DNA of 64,000 nt from Roseimaritima multifibrata. Its GTDB lineage: Bacteria > Planctomycetota > Planctomycetia > Pirellulales > Pirellulaceae. The notes beneath the pieces are model-generated. The model saw only the letters and a program-made list of their open reading frames with translations, was not told the DNA's origin and did no database searches. The DNA lies in contig NZ_CP036262.1 in NCBI RefSeq assembly GCF_007741495.1, positions 6,262,001-6,326,000 of the forward strand, written 5' to 3'. This document shows, one piece after another, positions 1-9,154 of the stretch; the stretch's first letter is position 1; each line of letters starts with the position of its first letter. Made by a program: the position numbers and the translations under genes.

Positions 1-75
1 GACAGATCGAACCGATCTCTCTGCAAGAGAGCCGATGGCGACTACCAACAGAAGAATTTTGGCATAGTGCATCAT
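1..75 (-). CDS. Possible 5' end of a gene leaving the window
   Basis: Reading leftwards, ATG codons at 75 and 72 open a frame that stays open to the window edge, about 25 codons. It begins MMHYAKILLLVVAIGSLA, a basic-then-hydrophobic stretch resembling a signal peptide or a first membrane segment. Nothing beyond the N-terminus is visible, so no function can be given. It could also be a chance frame. Confidence 0.3.
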   Translation of the reverse strand, partial: MMHYAKILLLVVAIGSLAERSVRSV

Positions 76-739
76 AAAAAACTTATTGGTGTCGAGGGTT
101 CCGCTGAATCGGTCAAACGGTAAAAGCAGAGCGAATACAGACGCGAGAACAGGTTCGCAAGGACTGCATGCTACCCGAATTCCAGCAAAAAATACAATTT
201 AACTCGGCTCTTCCCGATAAGCGTGCCAACAAAGGCTATTTCAACGTGCGGCAAAGACGTTCAACAATTTCAACAACGAATCAATTATTCCCTAGGCAAT
301 ACGGAAGCCGCGAAGGACGCGAAATTTACTAGTGACGCATTGCCGGTCTGTCCACGCTCTGACGAGCGTAGCTGCCGTCGCCAGTCGGTGGGTCCCTCTC
401 GGAAACCGTCACTTATAGATTTCGCGTTTCGAGCGACGGCATCCCCCACCGCGCATATGCGGGCAAGTGGTGTGCGGCTGAAGACCATACTCAACACAAT
501 CGAAGCCTTCCCGAAAAAGGTCGGCAACGAATCGTTCGTTCCGACCACAACAACGGCCCATACCTTGCCATTTGCACTTTGGCACCTGAGTTGCTTTACC
601 TGAGTTGCTTTAGATGTTGCTTAAGAATCAAGAAACGCGTCGACAACGCTTATGAAATCCGAAAGTCGCGTGACATTTTCGGAATCCCAATCGACGAAAC
701 GCTCTTCGTCGCTTGCCCCGACAACAGCAGGAGTCAACG
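76..739. other. Intergenic stretch with a dispersed repeat
   Basis: No convincing gene is seen in these 660 bases. The open frames present have no recognisable motif and look like chance frames. The stretch contains a 50-bp dispersed repeat at 319-368, and a short tandem duplication near 586-612 in which the block TGAGTTGCTTTA occurs twice. Confidence 0.5.
319..368. repeat. Dispersed 50-bp repeat A, copy 1
   Basis: This block aligns without gaps to 28703-28752 and matches at 41 of 50 positions by direct comparison. It ends in a small palindrome, CGCTC-TGAC-GAGCG, which the other copy retains as CGCTC-TGGC-GAGCG. The change falls in the loop, so the stem is intact in both copies. Both copies lie between genes. 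Function is unknown. Confidence 0.7.
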
Positions 740-1330
740 ATGGCACTGAAAATTTTTATAATGCGACACGGGGAAACCGAGTGGTCGGTTTCTGGCAAAC
801 ACACCGGACGGGTCGATATTCCGTTGACGGAAAATGGTGAACGCGAGGCACGCCAACTCGGCAAACGTCTTGCCTCCACCACGTTTGACCATGTCTTGGT
901 CAGTCCACTGCAACGTGCTCGCCAAACTTGTGATCTAGCCGACTGCGGGGCGCGAGCCGAAACAGAACCAGATCTGATCGAATGGAACAACGGCGACTAC
1001 GAAGGTCAAACGCACACCGACATCTTCAAGAAACGCCCCGACTGGAATCTATTTCGCGACGGTTGTCCCCATGGCGAATCCCCCGCAGACATCTCCGCAC
1101 GAGCCGATCGGCTGATCAAGCGACTTGTCACGCTTGATGGCAATGTGGCGTTATTTTCACACAGCCATTTCGGCCGCGTGCTGGGTGTCCGCTGGATCGG
1201 CTTGCCCGTTCAAGCCGGCCAACACTTTATCCTGAACACCGCATCGCTAAGTGTGCTGTGTTACCAACACGAAAACGTTGCCGCCCCCGCGATCGAGAGC
1301 TGGAACAACCATGGGTCGTACGGAGAATAA
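740..1330 (+). CDS. Histidine phosphatase family protein
   Basis: A 196-residue protein of the phosphoglycerate-mutase-like histidine phosphatase superfamily, which uses a phospho-histidine intermediate to dephosphorylate small molecules or proteins. The N-terminal RHGETEW motif at residues 9-15 carries the catalytic His10. The second conserved histidine is in the SHSH block at 140-143, followed by GRVLGVRW. The acidic GDYEG segment at 85-89 fits the third active-site element. An in-frame ATG exists at about 713, but the ATG at 740 has a GGAG motif a few bases upstream and puts RHG at the usual distance from the N-terminus. There is no signal peptide, so it is probably cytoplasmic. The substrate cannot be told from sequence; some relatives act on sugar phosphates. 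Confidence 0.9.
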   Translation: MALKIFIMRHGETEWSVSGKHTGRVDIPLTENGEREARQLGKRLASTTFDHVLVSPLQRARQTCDLADCGARAETEPDLIEWNNGDYEGQTHTDIFKKRPDWNLFRDGCPHGESPADISARADRLIKRLVTLDGNVALFSHSHFGRVLGVRWIGLPVQAGQHFILNTASLSVLCYQHENVAAPAIESWNNHGSYGE

Positions 1331-1633
1331 CGGTCCAATCTAAAACGCTACCAAAGTCGCAAGGCTGCATATTCCCAAAAACAACGCTGTCCAGCCTCCC
1401 AAATAGTGGCGATTTCTGCGACAGCGATCAATCGTTTTAGCAACGGCTTGGACATTCAAATCGACCATAAAACGATCGATCCAACACGTACTAAAGACCA
1501 GTGGCGTCCTGCACGGTTCTGCTCCACCCACGATTCTCCTCTTTCAACCTATCATCCCAAGCCCAACGGCCTAGGATAAGATATCTCAACGTGTACTTCA
1601 TCGAAGAAAGCAATTCCCGCTCGGTACCCAATC
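1331..1633. other. Intergenic stretch, nothing recognised
   Basis: About 300 bases between two plus-strand genes. I see no repeat, RNA gene or convincing promoter here. Confidence 0.4.
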
Positions 1634-2539
1634 ATGCTGCGTGAAACCAGAACCGTCATCCTTCGCCTACTTATTATGACCACTTCGGCCTGGTCAATCG
1701 GCGTGACACGTGCGGATGAACCACAGACGAATCGCCCCAAACCGGCCGTCAACGATCGTACGTCAGGCGTCGATTCAGCGGATGCTAGTGGAACCATCAT
1801 TTTCAAAAATGACTTCTCCAACGAAACGGTCGGAGACTACACAGATAACGATTTCAAATCCGACCGCGACTGGGGAAAAGTACGCTGGGCGAATCTCCAT
1901 GACCGATCGGAAATCATCGACGATGATGGCAACAAAAAACTCAGGATGACCTTTCCGAAAGGAAAATTTGGGCATCGCGAAACGGGCGGCAACGCTGCCG
2001 TTTCGCTCGGGACGCACGACGAAATCTACCAGCGCGTGACCATCCGATTCGAACCTGGTTTCTCGTTTGTCAAAACCGGCAAGATCGTGGGTGTGGGAAG
2101 CAATGCTGGCTGGAGTGGTGGAAACGTGCCAGGAGAAGGTCAGGGTTATACGTCACGATTCATTTGGGATCGCAACCACGAAGCGGCAATGTATCTCTAC
2201 CACATGGATCAACGCGGAAAATATGGCGATGTCCTGAATCTGGGTTTCAAATTTGAAACCGGCATCGACTACACGCTCACGCAACACATCAAAGTCAATA
2301 CAGGCAGTGATAAAAACGGAATCCTGCAGGTATGGGCTAGCAAGGATGGCGGCCCACAACGGCTGGTGGTCGACCGAAACAATTTGCGATTTGGAACCGA
2401 GGGGCGAGGAAAAACAGAACTAATGTTTATCGCCCCATTCCACGGTGGTGGGGATTCCAGTTTTGCCGCTCAGCAGACCAGCTATCTAACACTGGATGAC
2501 ATTTCTGTTTCAACGACGAAGTTCAGCGATCTTCCATAG
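1634..2539 (+). CDS. Secreted polysaccharide lyase-like protein (PL14-type)
   Basis: A 301-residue protein. Residues 1-26 look like a signal peptide (basic start, hydrophobic core, TRA before DEP), so it should be exported. The remainder (about 52-296) is one domain rich in beta-strand-like segments: IFKNDFS near its start, the SRFIWDR block in the middle, and a C-terminal APFHGGGDSSF segment followed by YLTLDDISVS. This pattern resembles the PL14-like alginate/glucuronan lyase domain, a beta-jelly-roll fold in which the closing strand reads Y-x-x-x-D-x-x-S. The assignment rests on motif recall rather than a search, and a non-catalytic lectin-like jelly roll is possible. It stands alone, with the exporter operon downstream on the opposite strand. 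Confidence 0.6.
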   Translation: MLRETRTVILRLLIMTTSAWSIGVTRADEPQTNRPKPAVNDRTSGVDSADASGTIIFKNDFSNETVGDYTDNDFKSDRDWGKVRWANLHDRSEIIDDDGNKKLRMTFPKGKFGHRETGGNAAVSLGTHDEIYQRVTIRFEPGFSFVKTGKIVGVGSNAGWSGGNVPGEGQGYTSRFIWDRNHEAAMYLYHMDQRGKYGDVLNLGFKFETGIDYTLTQHIKVNTGSDKNGILQVWASKDGGPQRLVVDRNNLRFGTEGRGKTELMFIAPFHGGGDSSFAAQQTSYLTLDDISVSTTKFSDLP

Positions 2540-2641
2540 ACGGCTGCAATGCGACATCGATTTTCGCATTCCTCGCACCCGCCAACCAGAATCCCCCTTC
2601 AGATCTCTGGCACTTGATTGCGATCCTGTGGGTGTGTTCGA

Positions 2642-3763
2642 TCATCGGGTCGCCATCGACCGACGGAACAACGCCAGCGAAGATAAAAAGAACGCCAACG
2701 CGATCACGGCAACCGTCAGGAACGACGTCCAAACTAAATCGAATCCGGCACCGCGATAGACAACCGCCTGAGCGACGCTAACAAAGTGCCGTGAAGGAAG
2801 GAAGAAGGTGATCGCTTGCAACCATTCTGGCTGGCTTTCCACGGGGGTCATGCCGCCGGAAAGCATCTGCAAAACGACAATCGTCAGGATTACCAACATT
2901 GCGAACTGGGCCATGGTTCGCGAAATCGTTCCTAAAAAGATCCCCAAGGCGGTCGCGAAAAACAAATAGGTGACCGTCGCGGCCAGGAATAGCGAAATCG
3001 AACCCGCGATCGGAACCTCCAACAGTTGCCGAATCACGACTAAGATCGCGACGACTACCGCAATCAGGATCAACAAACTGTTGGCCCAGACCTTCGCCAA
3101 AGCGATATCAAGTGAGGTCAGGGGCATCACCAGTAAGTGTTCGATCGTGCCATGTTCCCGTTCGCGGATCAACGCTGCACCGGTCAGAATGATCGTCAAC
3201 ATTGAAATCTGATTGATCAGGCCCATCAGGCTGCCAAACCAAACGGGGTTACCGTTCGGATTGAACGCGCGTCGTGTGACCAATCGGATGGTCGTGGGGA
3301 AGTCGGCGTCGGTTCGGCTTTGGAACCGGCTAATTTCATCACTGAGAATCGACTGAATATAGCTGGCACCGATCCCGGCTTGGGCGACCGCCGTCGCGTC
3401 GATATTCAACTGCACCTCCGTCGGACGTCCTTGCACGACGTAGCGTTCAAAATTTGGCGGGATGTCCAGCACAAACATGAACCGACTGGCGTCCATCCCG
3501 TCGTCCACTTCACTAGCATCGATCGTCTCGGGCGTTTGAAACTGCGGAGCCAAGAACGCGTTCACGATTCTCGCCGACAGCGCCGACCGATCTTCGTCGA
3601 CGATCCCGATCGATGCGTTATGGACGTCCGCAGATCCCGCCTTGGATTGAACGTACAAAGCCACAGTGAACGAATAGACCAAAAACACCAACAGGACTTT
3701 GTCACGCTGAAGTGAACGAAGCTCTTTGGTTCCCAGCCAGAAGATTTTGACAAGACGATTCAT
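2642..3763 (-). CDS. ABC-2 type permease (YhhJ-like)
   Basis: A 373-residue inner-membrane protein. It has one membrane segment near residues 22-40, then a large extracytoplasmic domain of about 130 residues, then five to six hydrophobic segments from about 180 to the C-terminus. This is the ABC2_membrane_3 layout. The IREREHGTIEHLLVMP block (about 200-215) is typical of the cytoplasmic coupling region of this family. Its ATG at 3761-3763 directly abuts the stop codon of the upstream ATPase gene, so the two are probably translationally coupled. With the gene before it and the HlyD-like gene, it forms the three-gene arrangement known from E. coli yhiI-rbbA-yhhJ. The substrate is unknown. Confidence 0.88.
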   Translation of the reverse strand: MNRLVKIFWLGTKELRSLQRDKVLLVFLVYSFTVALYVQSKAGSADVHNASIGIVDEDRSALSARIVNAFLAPQFQTPETIDASEVDDGMDASRFMFVLDIPPNFERYVVQGRPTEVQLNIDATAVAQAGIGASYIQSILSDEISRFQSRTDADFPTTIRLVTRRAFNPNGNPVWFGSLMGLINQISMLTIILTGAALIREREHGTIEHLLVMPLTSLDIALAKVWANSLLILIAVVVAILVVIRQLLEVPIAGSISLFLAATVTYLFFATALGIFLGTISRTMAQFAMLVILTIVVLQMLSGGMTPVESQPEWLQAITFFLPSRHFVSVAQAVVYRGAGFDLVWTSFLTVAVIALAFFLSSLALFRRSMATR

Positions 3764-6541
3764 CTACGTTTCCTGCTTCTTCAGCGCCATCGCAGTCAAT
3801 ACCGTCAACACGGGAATGAATGCCAACAGCGACAGGAAATCCGGCATCAACTGGCTTGCTGTCAGCCCCTTCGTAAATGCCCCGACGCTGGCGTGCATGT
3901 AGTAGGTGGTGGGCCAAAACGTCCCCATCCAACGAGCCCCCCCTTCCAGCGTGGAAACCGGCTGCATCAATCCCGACAGACTGATCGACGGTAGGATGGT
4001 TACAACGGTCGTTACAAACACGGCCGCGACCTGGCTGCGTGTGAACGAAGATACCAACAATCCAATTCCCGTCGTCGCCGTCACGTATGCCAGCGCACAG
4101 AACGCCAACATCAGCCCACTTCCTTTAAGCGGCACGTTGAACAGGAAGATCGCCAGTAACGTCAGCAAGACAAAGTTTGTCATGCCGATCGCGATGTAAG
4201 GCAATTGCTTGCCGAGCAGAAATTCCAATCGCGACGTCGGCGTGACGTAAAAGTTGGTGATCGATCCGAGCTCCTTTTCCTTCACGACACTGGCAGCCAT
4301 CAGGATCGCCGGAATCAACACCAACAGAATCGCGGGCACGCTAGGAACCATCGCGTTGATGCTCTCGAAGGTTGGGTTGTAGCGAAACCGTTGCTCAATC
4401 GACACGGCAGGAACGGACGAGGCATTCCCGTTTTCGATTGCCAAATCCTGCAGTACCCCCGCGTGAACGCCCTGCATGTATCCTTCGATCGTTGAAGCTC
4501 GGGACGGATTGGCACCGTCGATCCAAGCGGACACTTGCGGCATCGAACCACGTTTTAGTTCACGACCAAACTGAGGCGGAATTTCGATCGCTACGGTGAT
4601 CTCGTTGTTCTCAAGCTTTCGCTGCATGTCGTCAAGGTCGAGGATTTCAGCCTGCTGATCGAAATAGCTGGAACCGATCAAAGCACTTGCGTAATCAAGG
4701 CTTTCGGGCGACCGATCTTGATCCAGCACCGCAAATTCAACCCGATTCACATCGCTCGTAATGCCAAACCCAAACACGAACATCAACAACACCGAACCGC
4801 CAAACGCGAACGCCAGCCGAACCGGATCACGAAGGATTTCAAGTGTCTCGCGATAGCTATAGGCAAGCATCCGCCGGACCCGAAAGAACTGGCGATCCGC
4901 TTTCGTGGCCCCTGATGCCAAAGGCAGGCCAGCCAGTTTTTCGCCAGGGGCGGCAGGGTGGACTTGACCTTCGTTCTTACTGTCGATCCGCTCCGTTTCC
5001 TCCCCGCGATTGTCATCCTGTTCGGCCGCCTGCATGTAATCAATAAACGCTTCCTCCAGCGTCGCAGCACCTTTGGATTCGACCAACGATTTCGGAGCCC
5101 CCGATGCCAACACCTTCCCTGCATTCATCAACGAAATGCGATCGCACCGCATCGCTTCGTTCATGAAATGGGTGGAAACAAAGATCGTCACCCCCGATTC
5201 GCGTGACAGCCGCACCAACAATCGCCAAAAGTTATCTCGGGCGATCGGATCAACGCCCGAAGTCGGTTCATCCAAGATCAACATTTCGGGTCGATGCAAC
5301 ACAGCGACGGCCAACGACAGACGCTGACGAACGCCCAGCGGCAGACTTGCCGCTAAGTCTTTATTGCGGCCCTCCAAACCGAACTCTTCGACAAGCTCTG
5401 CGATCCGGGACGTTCGTTCCCGGACCGGCACATCAAACAAACGCGCGTGCAGCCACAAATTTTGATCGACGGTCAGCTCGCCATAAAGCGAAAACGACTG
5501 CGACATGTACCCTACCCGTCTGCGAATTTCCATACTGCCAGCCTCGACCGACTCGCCAAACAGCTTTGCCGTTCCCTCGCTGGCGGGTAGCAGGCCGGTC
5601 AGCATTTTCATGGTCGTTGTCTTGCCACAGCCGTTGGAACCGAGAAACCCAAAAATCTCCCCTTTCTCGATTCGAAAGCTGACGTCGCTCACGGCCACGA
5701 AATCACCGAATCGCCGAGTCAGACCTTCTGCCTCGATCGCGACCTCGGTTCCGCCGGACGGCCGTTCCGGGATCACCAGCGGCTGGGCGTCGCCGCGAAC
5801 GTCCTCAGGCAACAACTGCACAAACGCTGCTTCGAGTGAATCGGTATGCGTCTGCTGGCGGAGCTCCAGCGGTGTCCCGAACGCCAACACCTTGCCGCCG
5901 TGCATTGCCACCAACGAATCATACTGATCGGCCTCTTCCATGTACGCAGTCGAAACCAGCACACTCATCGAATCGGATTCGCCGCGAAGATCGTCGATCA
6001 ATTTCCAGAACTGCTGCCGTGACAGCGGGTCCACGCCGGTGGTCGGTTCATCCAAGATTAACAAATCGGGCTCATGCAGCAGCGCACAGCACAAACCAAG
6101 CTTCTGCTTCATGCCACCGGATAGCTGCCCGGCTTGGCGATTGGGAAACGGATCCAGCCCCGTTGCCTCCAGCAAACGATCGATTCGGGCCCGTCGTTGG
6201 CGCGCGGGCAACGCGAATAGACGTCCAAAGAAATCAAGGTTTTGCATGACCGTTAGTTCGGCATACAGGTTCTTACCAAGCCCCTGAGGCATGTACGCGA
6301 TTCGCGGGCAGACGGCATCACGATTCTTGCCCAGCCGCATATCCTGACCGAGCGTTTCGACGTGACCCGTTTGAATTTTTTTCGCACCGGCGACCAATCC
6401 CATCAACGTCGACTTGCCCACTCCATCAGGACCAATCAAACCGATCATCTCGCCCGCCGGCAGTTCCAGATGGATATCGTCGAGCGCGATTTTCCTCCCG
6501 TAGCGGTGACTCAGCGATTCGATTCGGATAACGTGGTTCAT
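3764..6541 (-). CDS. Double ABC ATPase fused to ABC-2 permease (RbbA-like)
   Basis: A 925-residue fusion of two nucleotide-binding domains and one membrane domain. NBD1 has Walker A GPDGVGKST (38-46), signature LSGGMKQK (140-147) and Walker B LLILDEPTTGVDP (160-172). NBD2 has Walker A GSNGCGKTT (301-309), Walker B MLILDEPTSGVDP (420-432) and a degenerate signature LPLGVRQR (400-407) in place of LSGGQ. An acidic, low-complexity linker (about 505-550) precedes a permease domain of five to six membrane segments (about 575-925). This order matches E. coli RbbA/YhiH, described as a ribosome-associated ATPase but encoded in an exporter-like operon. The weakened second signature suggests asymmetric ATP sites. 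The gene lies between a HlyD-like adaptor gene and a second permease gene, so I infer a tripartite efflux pump. Confidence 0.9.
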   Translation of the reverse strand: MNHVIRIESLSHRYGRKIALDDIHLELPAGEMIGLIGPDGVGKSTLMGLVAGAKKIQTGHVETLGQDMRLGKNRDAVCPRIAYMPQGLGKNLYAELTVMQNLDFFGRLFALPARQRRARIDRLLEATGLDPFPNRQAGQLSGGMKQKLGLCCALLHEPDLLILDEPTTGVDPLSRQQFWKLIDDLRGESDSMSVLVSTAYMEEADQYDSLVAMHGGKVLAFGTPLELRQQTHTDSLEAAFVQLLPEDVRGDAQPLVIPERPSGGTEVAIEAEGLTRRFGDFVAVSDVSFRIEKGEIFGFLGSNGCGKTTTMKMLTGLLPASEGTAKLFGESVEAGSMEIRRRVGYMSQSFSLYGELTVDQNLWLHARLFDVPVRERTSRIAELVEEFGLEGRNKDLAASLPLGVRQRLSLAVAVLHRPEMLILDEPTSGVDPIARDNFWRLLVRLSRESGVTIFVSTHFMNEAMRCDRISLMNAGKVLASGAPKSLVESKGAATLEEAFIDYMQAAEQDDNRGEETERIDSKNEGQVHPAAPGEKLAGLPLASGATKADRQFFRVRRMLAYSYRETLEILRDPVRLAFAFGGSVLLMFVFGFGITSDVNRVEFAVLDQDRSPESLDYASALIGSSYFDQQAEILDLDDMQRKLENNEITVAIEIPPQFGRELKRGSMPQVSAWIDGANPSRASTIEGYMQGVHAGVLQDLAIENGNASSVPAVSIEQRFRYNPTFESINAMVPSVPAILLVLIPAILMAASVVKEKELGSITNFYVTPTSRLEFLLGKQLPYIAIGMTNFVLLTLLAIFLFNVPLKGSGLMLAFCALAYVTATTGIGLLVSSFTRSQVAAVFVTTVVTILPSISLSGLMQPVSTLEGGARWMGTFWPTTYYMHASVGAFTKGLTASQLMPDFLSLLAFIPVLTVLTAMALKKQET

Positions 6542-6614
6542 AACATGCTTGTGAATCGTCGAATAGAATCAGTGTCGCGGAGGAACGGTTGCAAAAACGT
6601 GTCGACTCATTTCG

Positions 6615-7625
6615 TTAAGGCGTCTCCGGCGGCACTTCGGGGAACGGCCGACCGAGGAAGTCCGGCCATTCGGCTTCGCTATTCACTTTCACATACGCCA
6701 CACCACGAATGCCTGTTTTAATTCGCTCCAAGTAGGGTTTGACCCGTTCAGGCGGCAATTGCACTTTGACGCGAAACATCAACTTATCCCGTTCGTCCAA
6801 CGTTTCGACTTGCTTCGGAGTGAATTGAGCCTCCGGAGAAACAAACGTCACCTTGGCTCTGGCCGCATATTCAGGAGCGACATCAAACACGACACGAGCC
6901 TCCGCACCGATCGGGGTTCGCACGGCCGCATCGGCGGGCAAATAGATTTCCATATAAATATCGGTTAGATCCAATATCGTCAGCACCTTGCCACCAGCGG
7001 AAAGCACTTCGCCAGTTTCCGCCAAGCGATACAACACGCGTCCTTGCACCGGTGAATACAGCACGGCATCATCTAACTGCGTTTCGATCTGTTTGACTTG
7101 AGCCTCCGCCGCCTTGACGGCAAACTGCTGCGTTCGCAAGGCCGCCTTTGTTGCTCCCAAATTTGCTTGAGCGACCGCCAGCGTGTTGACAGTGGTGTCG
7201 TACTCCGCCTCGGACATCGCGTTATTGCTTATCAGTTTTTCGGCTCGGCTGACTTGCTTCTTCGCCAAATCAACGTCACTTTCACTTTTGGCAATATTGG
7301 CCAACGCCTGGTCAACGGACTGCTCAACCTCAGCCAACCGAGCCTGCGACTGTGCGAGCGACGCGTCCAGTTCCGACGTGTCCATCCTTGCAATCACTTG
7401 GCCTGGCTGCACTAAATCCCCTTCGCGGACACTCACCTCCTCGATTCGCCCAGCAAACTTCGTCGAAATGTCCACCTGCACCGCTTCGATGCGTCCGTTG
7501 CCCGAAACAATGCCCTCCGGCAGCGGTTCGGGCTGCTGCGACAAATAAAACTGCCAGCCAAAGTAGCCAGTGACGCTTAAAGCGGCGAGGAAAGCGATCC
7601 AGCGTATTGTTTTTAGCATTTTCAT
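6615..7625 (-). CDS. HlyD-family membrane fusion protein
   Basis: A 336-residue periplasmic adaptor. Residues 5-26 form an N-terminal membrane anchor. A biotinyl-lipoyl-like half (GRIEEVSVREGDLVQPGQ, about 58-75) follows, then a coiled-coil hairpin rich in Ala, Gln and Glu (about 80-200), the second lipoyl half (SPVQGRVLYRLAETGEV, about 208-224) and a beta-barrel segment. The ATG at 7625 starts a protein opening MKMLKTIRWIAFL. The frame is open further upstream, but the extra residues look unlike a protein start. It is the first gene of the minus-strand operon and ends 73 bp before the RbbA-like gene. It probably links the inner-membrane pump to an outer-membrane channel encoded elsewhere. 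Confidence 0.9.
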   Translation of the reverse strand: MKMLKTIRWIAFLAALSVTGYFGWQFYLSQQPEPLPEGIVSGNGRIEAVQVDISTKFAGRIEEVSVREGDLVQPGQVIARMDTSELDASLAQSQARLAEVEQSVDQALANIAKSESDVDLAKKQVSRAEKLISNNAMSEAEYDTTVNTLAVAQANLGATKAALRTQQFAVKAAEAQVKQIETQLDDAVLYSPVQGRVLYRLAETGEVLSAGGKVLTILDLTDIYMEIYLPADAAVRTPIGAEARVVFDVAPEYAARAKVTFVSPEAQFTPKQVETLDERDKLMFRVKVQLPPERVKPYLERIKTGIRGVAYVKVNSEAEWPDFLGRPFPEVPPETP

Positions 7626-8020
7626 TGTTTTGTCGTTGGAGTCCAAACAGCAGAGAGCAACTACTGGACCTTTGATCCGATATCCTCTGGAAGAACCAAT
7701 AAGAATTTGAGTGGACGTTCTTGGAACCGAAATATTTTTCAGAAATACAGCATCCCCAATCCCATAGACCTGTCCAGTGAGGGACGTGCCGCCGGGACGA
7801 GAATGCAGCAGGAACCACCGTCTGGCGACGGCAACGACGTGAGTGCCGCTGCTACGCCGGCCAGAGCATGGACAGCCCCACAATACGGCACAAATAGATT
7901 TCACGTCCCGAGCGAAAGGCTACATTCAGTTCTCAGCAGCCATTGGAACAAGCTTTGCTTATCTTTCTCTTCCTATCGGAGATCCCTTGATACGGGACGC
8001 TTTCCCCATTCCAAAGACGG
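7626..8020. other. Divergent intergenic region
   Basis: This 395-bp gap separates the minus-strand exporter operon from the plus-strand dehydrogenase-like gene, so promoters in both directions should lie here. I do not see a convincing -35/-10 pair, a repeat or an RNA gene. Confidence 0.4.
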
Positions 8021-9073
8021 ATGACGATGAGTGATCGATTAGCGACAAATTATTTGGGACTTGAACTTCGCAGCCCGGTGGTGGTGGGTGCTTGCCCACT
8101 GACGATGCAGCCTGAAACGGTACGGCAATTGGTCGACGCCGGCGCAGGAGCGGTCGTCCTCCCTTCGATGCTGCAGGAACAGATCATTCATCGCGACATG
8201 AAGCGTTCGGATCCGCTGAAGGCGATTTCACAAAGTGGTTACCAGCCTCAGCAGGATCAATACAACGGCGGAGCGGAGGCGTACCTGGAAACGATCCGAA
8301 TGCTGACTTCGACAACCAAAGTTCCAATCGTCGCCAGCATCAACGGTTCGTCCACGGGCTCATGGATGGACTACGCCAAGGAAATTGAATCCTGCGGTGC
8401 GGCAGCGCTGGAAATGAATGTGCAGCCGATGATCGCGGCTCCGAGCGAAACTTCACAGCAAATCGAGGAAAAACTGTGCGAAATGGTGCACAGCGTCGCC
8501 GAACGCGTGACCATTCCGCTCGCAATCAAGTTAACCCAGCGTTACGCCAACCTCGCCTCCATCGCTCAGCAGATCAAAACCGCAGGGGCGAAAGGGATGA
8601 TTCTATTTACGCATCAGCCACAATGGGATGTCAGCATTGATCGGATGCACTGGACGATCCGCTGGGAACTTTCGCCGGTTGATTCGCTGGGAACGATCTT
8701 AGAGGGCATCGTTCGTGCTCGCTTAGGGGCTGACGGCATGTCGATCGCAGCCAGCGGCGGCGTGCGAACGAGCGAAGATGCGATCAAGGCGATGATCGCA
8801 GGAGCGGATGTCGTGATGGTGACGTCTGAAATTTACCGCGAAGGGCCCGCTGCAATCGATAAAATCATCCATGGCATCGAACGGTTTGTGGACAATAGTC
8901 ATTTCGATTCGTTGCGAGCCTTCCAAGCCGCTCGCCCTGAAATTGAACTAGGCCCGGAGCGTTTGATGCGACTGCAATATGTCGATCCGCTGACCCGATC
9001 AACAAACTATTTCGATCCGACGCCTGCGGTCTCAACGTCGACGGGCGATTCGTTTGGACATGAAGCAAGCTAG
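8021..9073 (+). CDS. Dihydroorotate dehydrogenase-like flavoprotein
   Basis: A 350-residue TIM-barrel protein of the DHODH superfamily. The start LGLELRSPVVVGACPLT, the VPIVASINGSS strand, the PLAIKLTQ strand (position of the family's flavin-contacting lysine) and the phosphate-binding AASGGVRTSEDA segment all fit an FMN-binding barrel. The loop that usually reads N-x-x-C-P-N in true class 1 enzymes reads ALEMNVQPMIAAP here, without the catalytic Cys or Ser context. I therefore expect a DHODH-like oxidoreductase of unknown substrate rather than PyrD. ATG codons at 8021 and 8027 are both possible starts. No pyrimidine gene is nearby. Confidence 0.85.
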   Translation: MTMSDRLATNYLGLELRSPVVVGACPLTMQPETVRQLVDAGAGAVVLPSMLQEQIIHRDMKRSDPLKAISQSGYQPQQDQYNGGAEAYLETIRMLTSTTKVPIVASINGSSTGSWMDYAKEIESCGAAALEMNVQPMIAAPSETSQQIEEKLCEMVHSVAERVTIPLAIKLTQRYANLASIAQQIKTAGAKGMILFTHQPQWDVSIDRMHWTIRWELSPVDSLGTILEGIVRARLGADGMSIAASGGVRTSEDAIKAMIAGADVVMVTSEIYREGPAAIDKIIHGIERFVDNSHFDSLRAFQAARPEIELGPERLMRLQYVDPLTRSTNYFDPTPAVSTSTGDSFGHEAS

Positions 9074-9154
9074 ATTCGTCATGACCGCTTACCGCATCGA
9101 TCGTGCCCCCAGGAAAGCGGTAGACGATTTAACAACAACTCGTGACACCAAACC

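Noticed and set aside
223-603. 126-codon frame near the left edge
   Set aside because: It runs through dispersed repeat A and has no motif or ribosome binding site.
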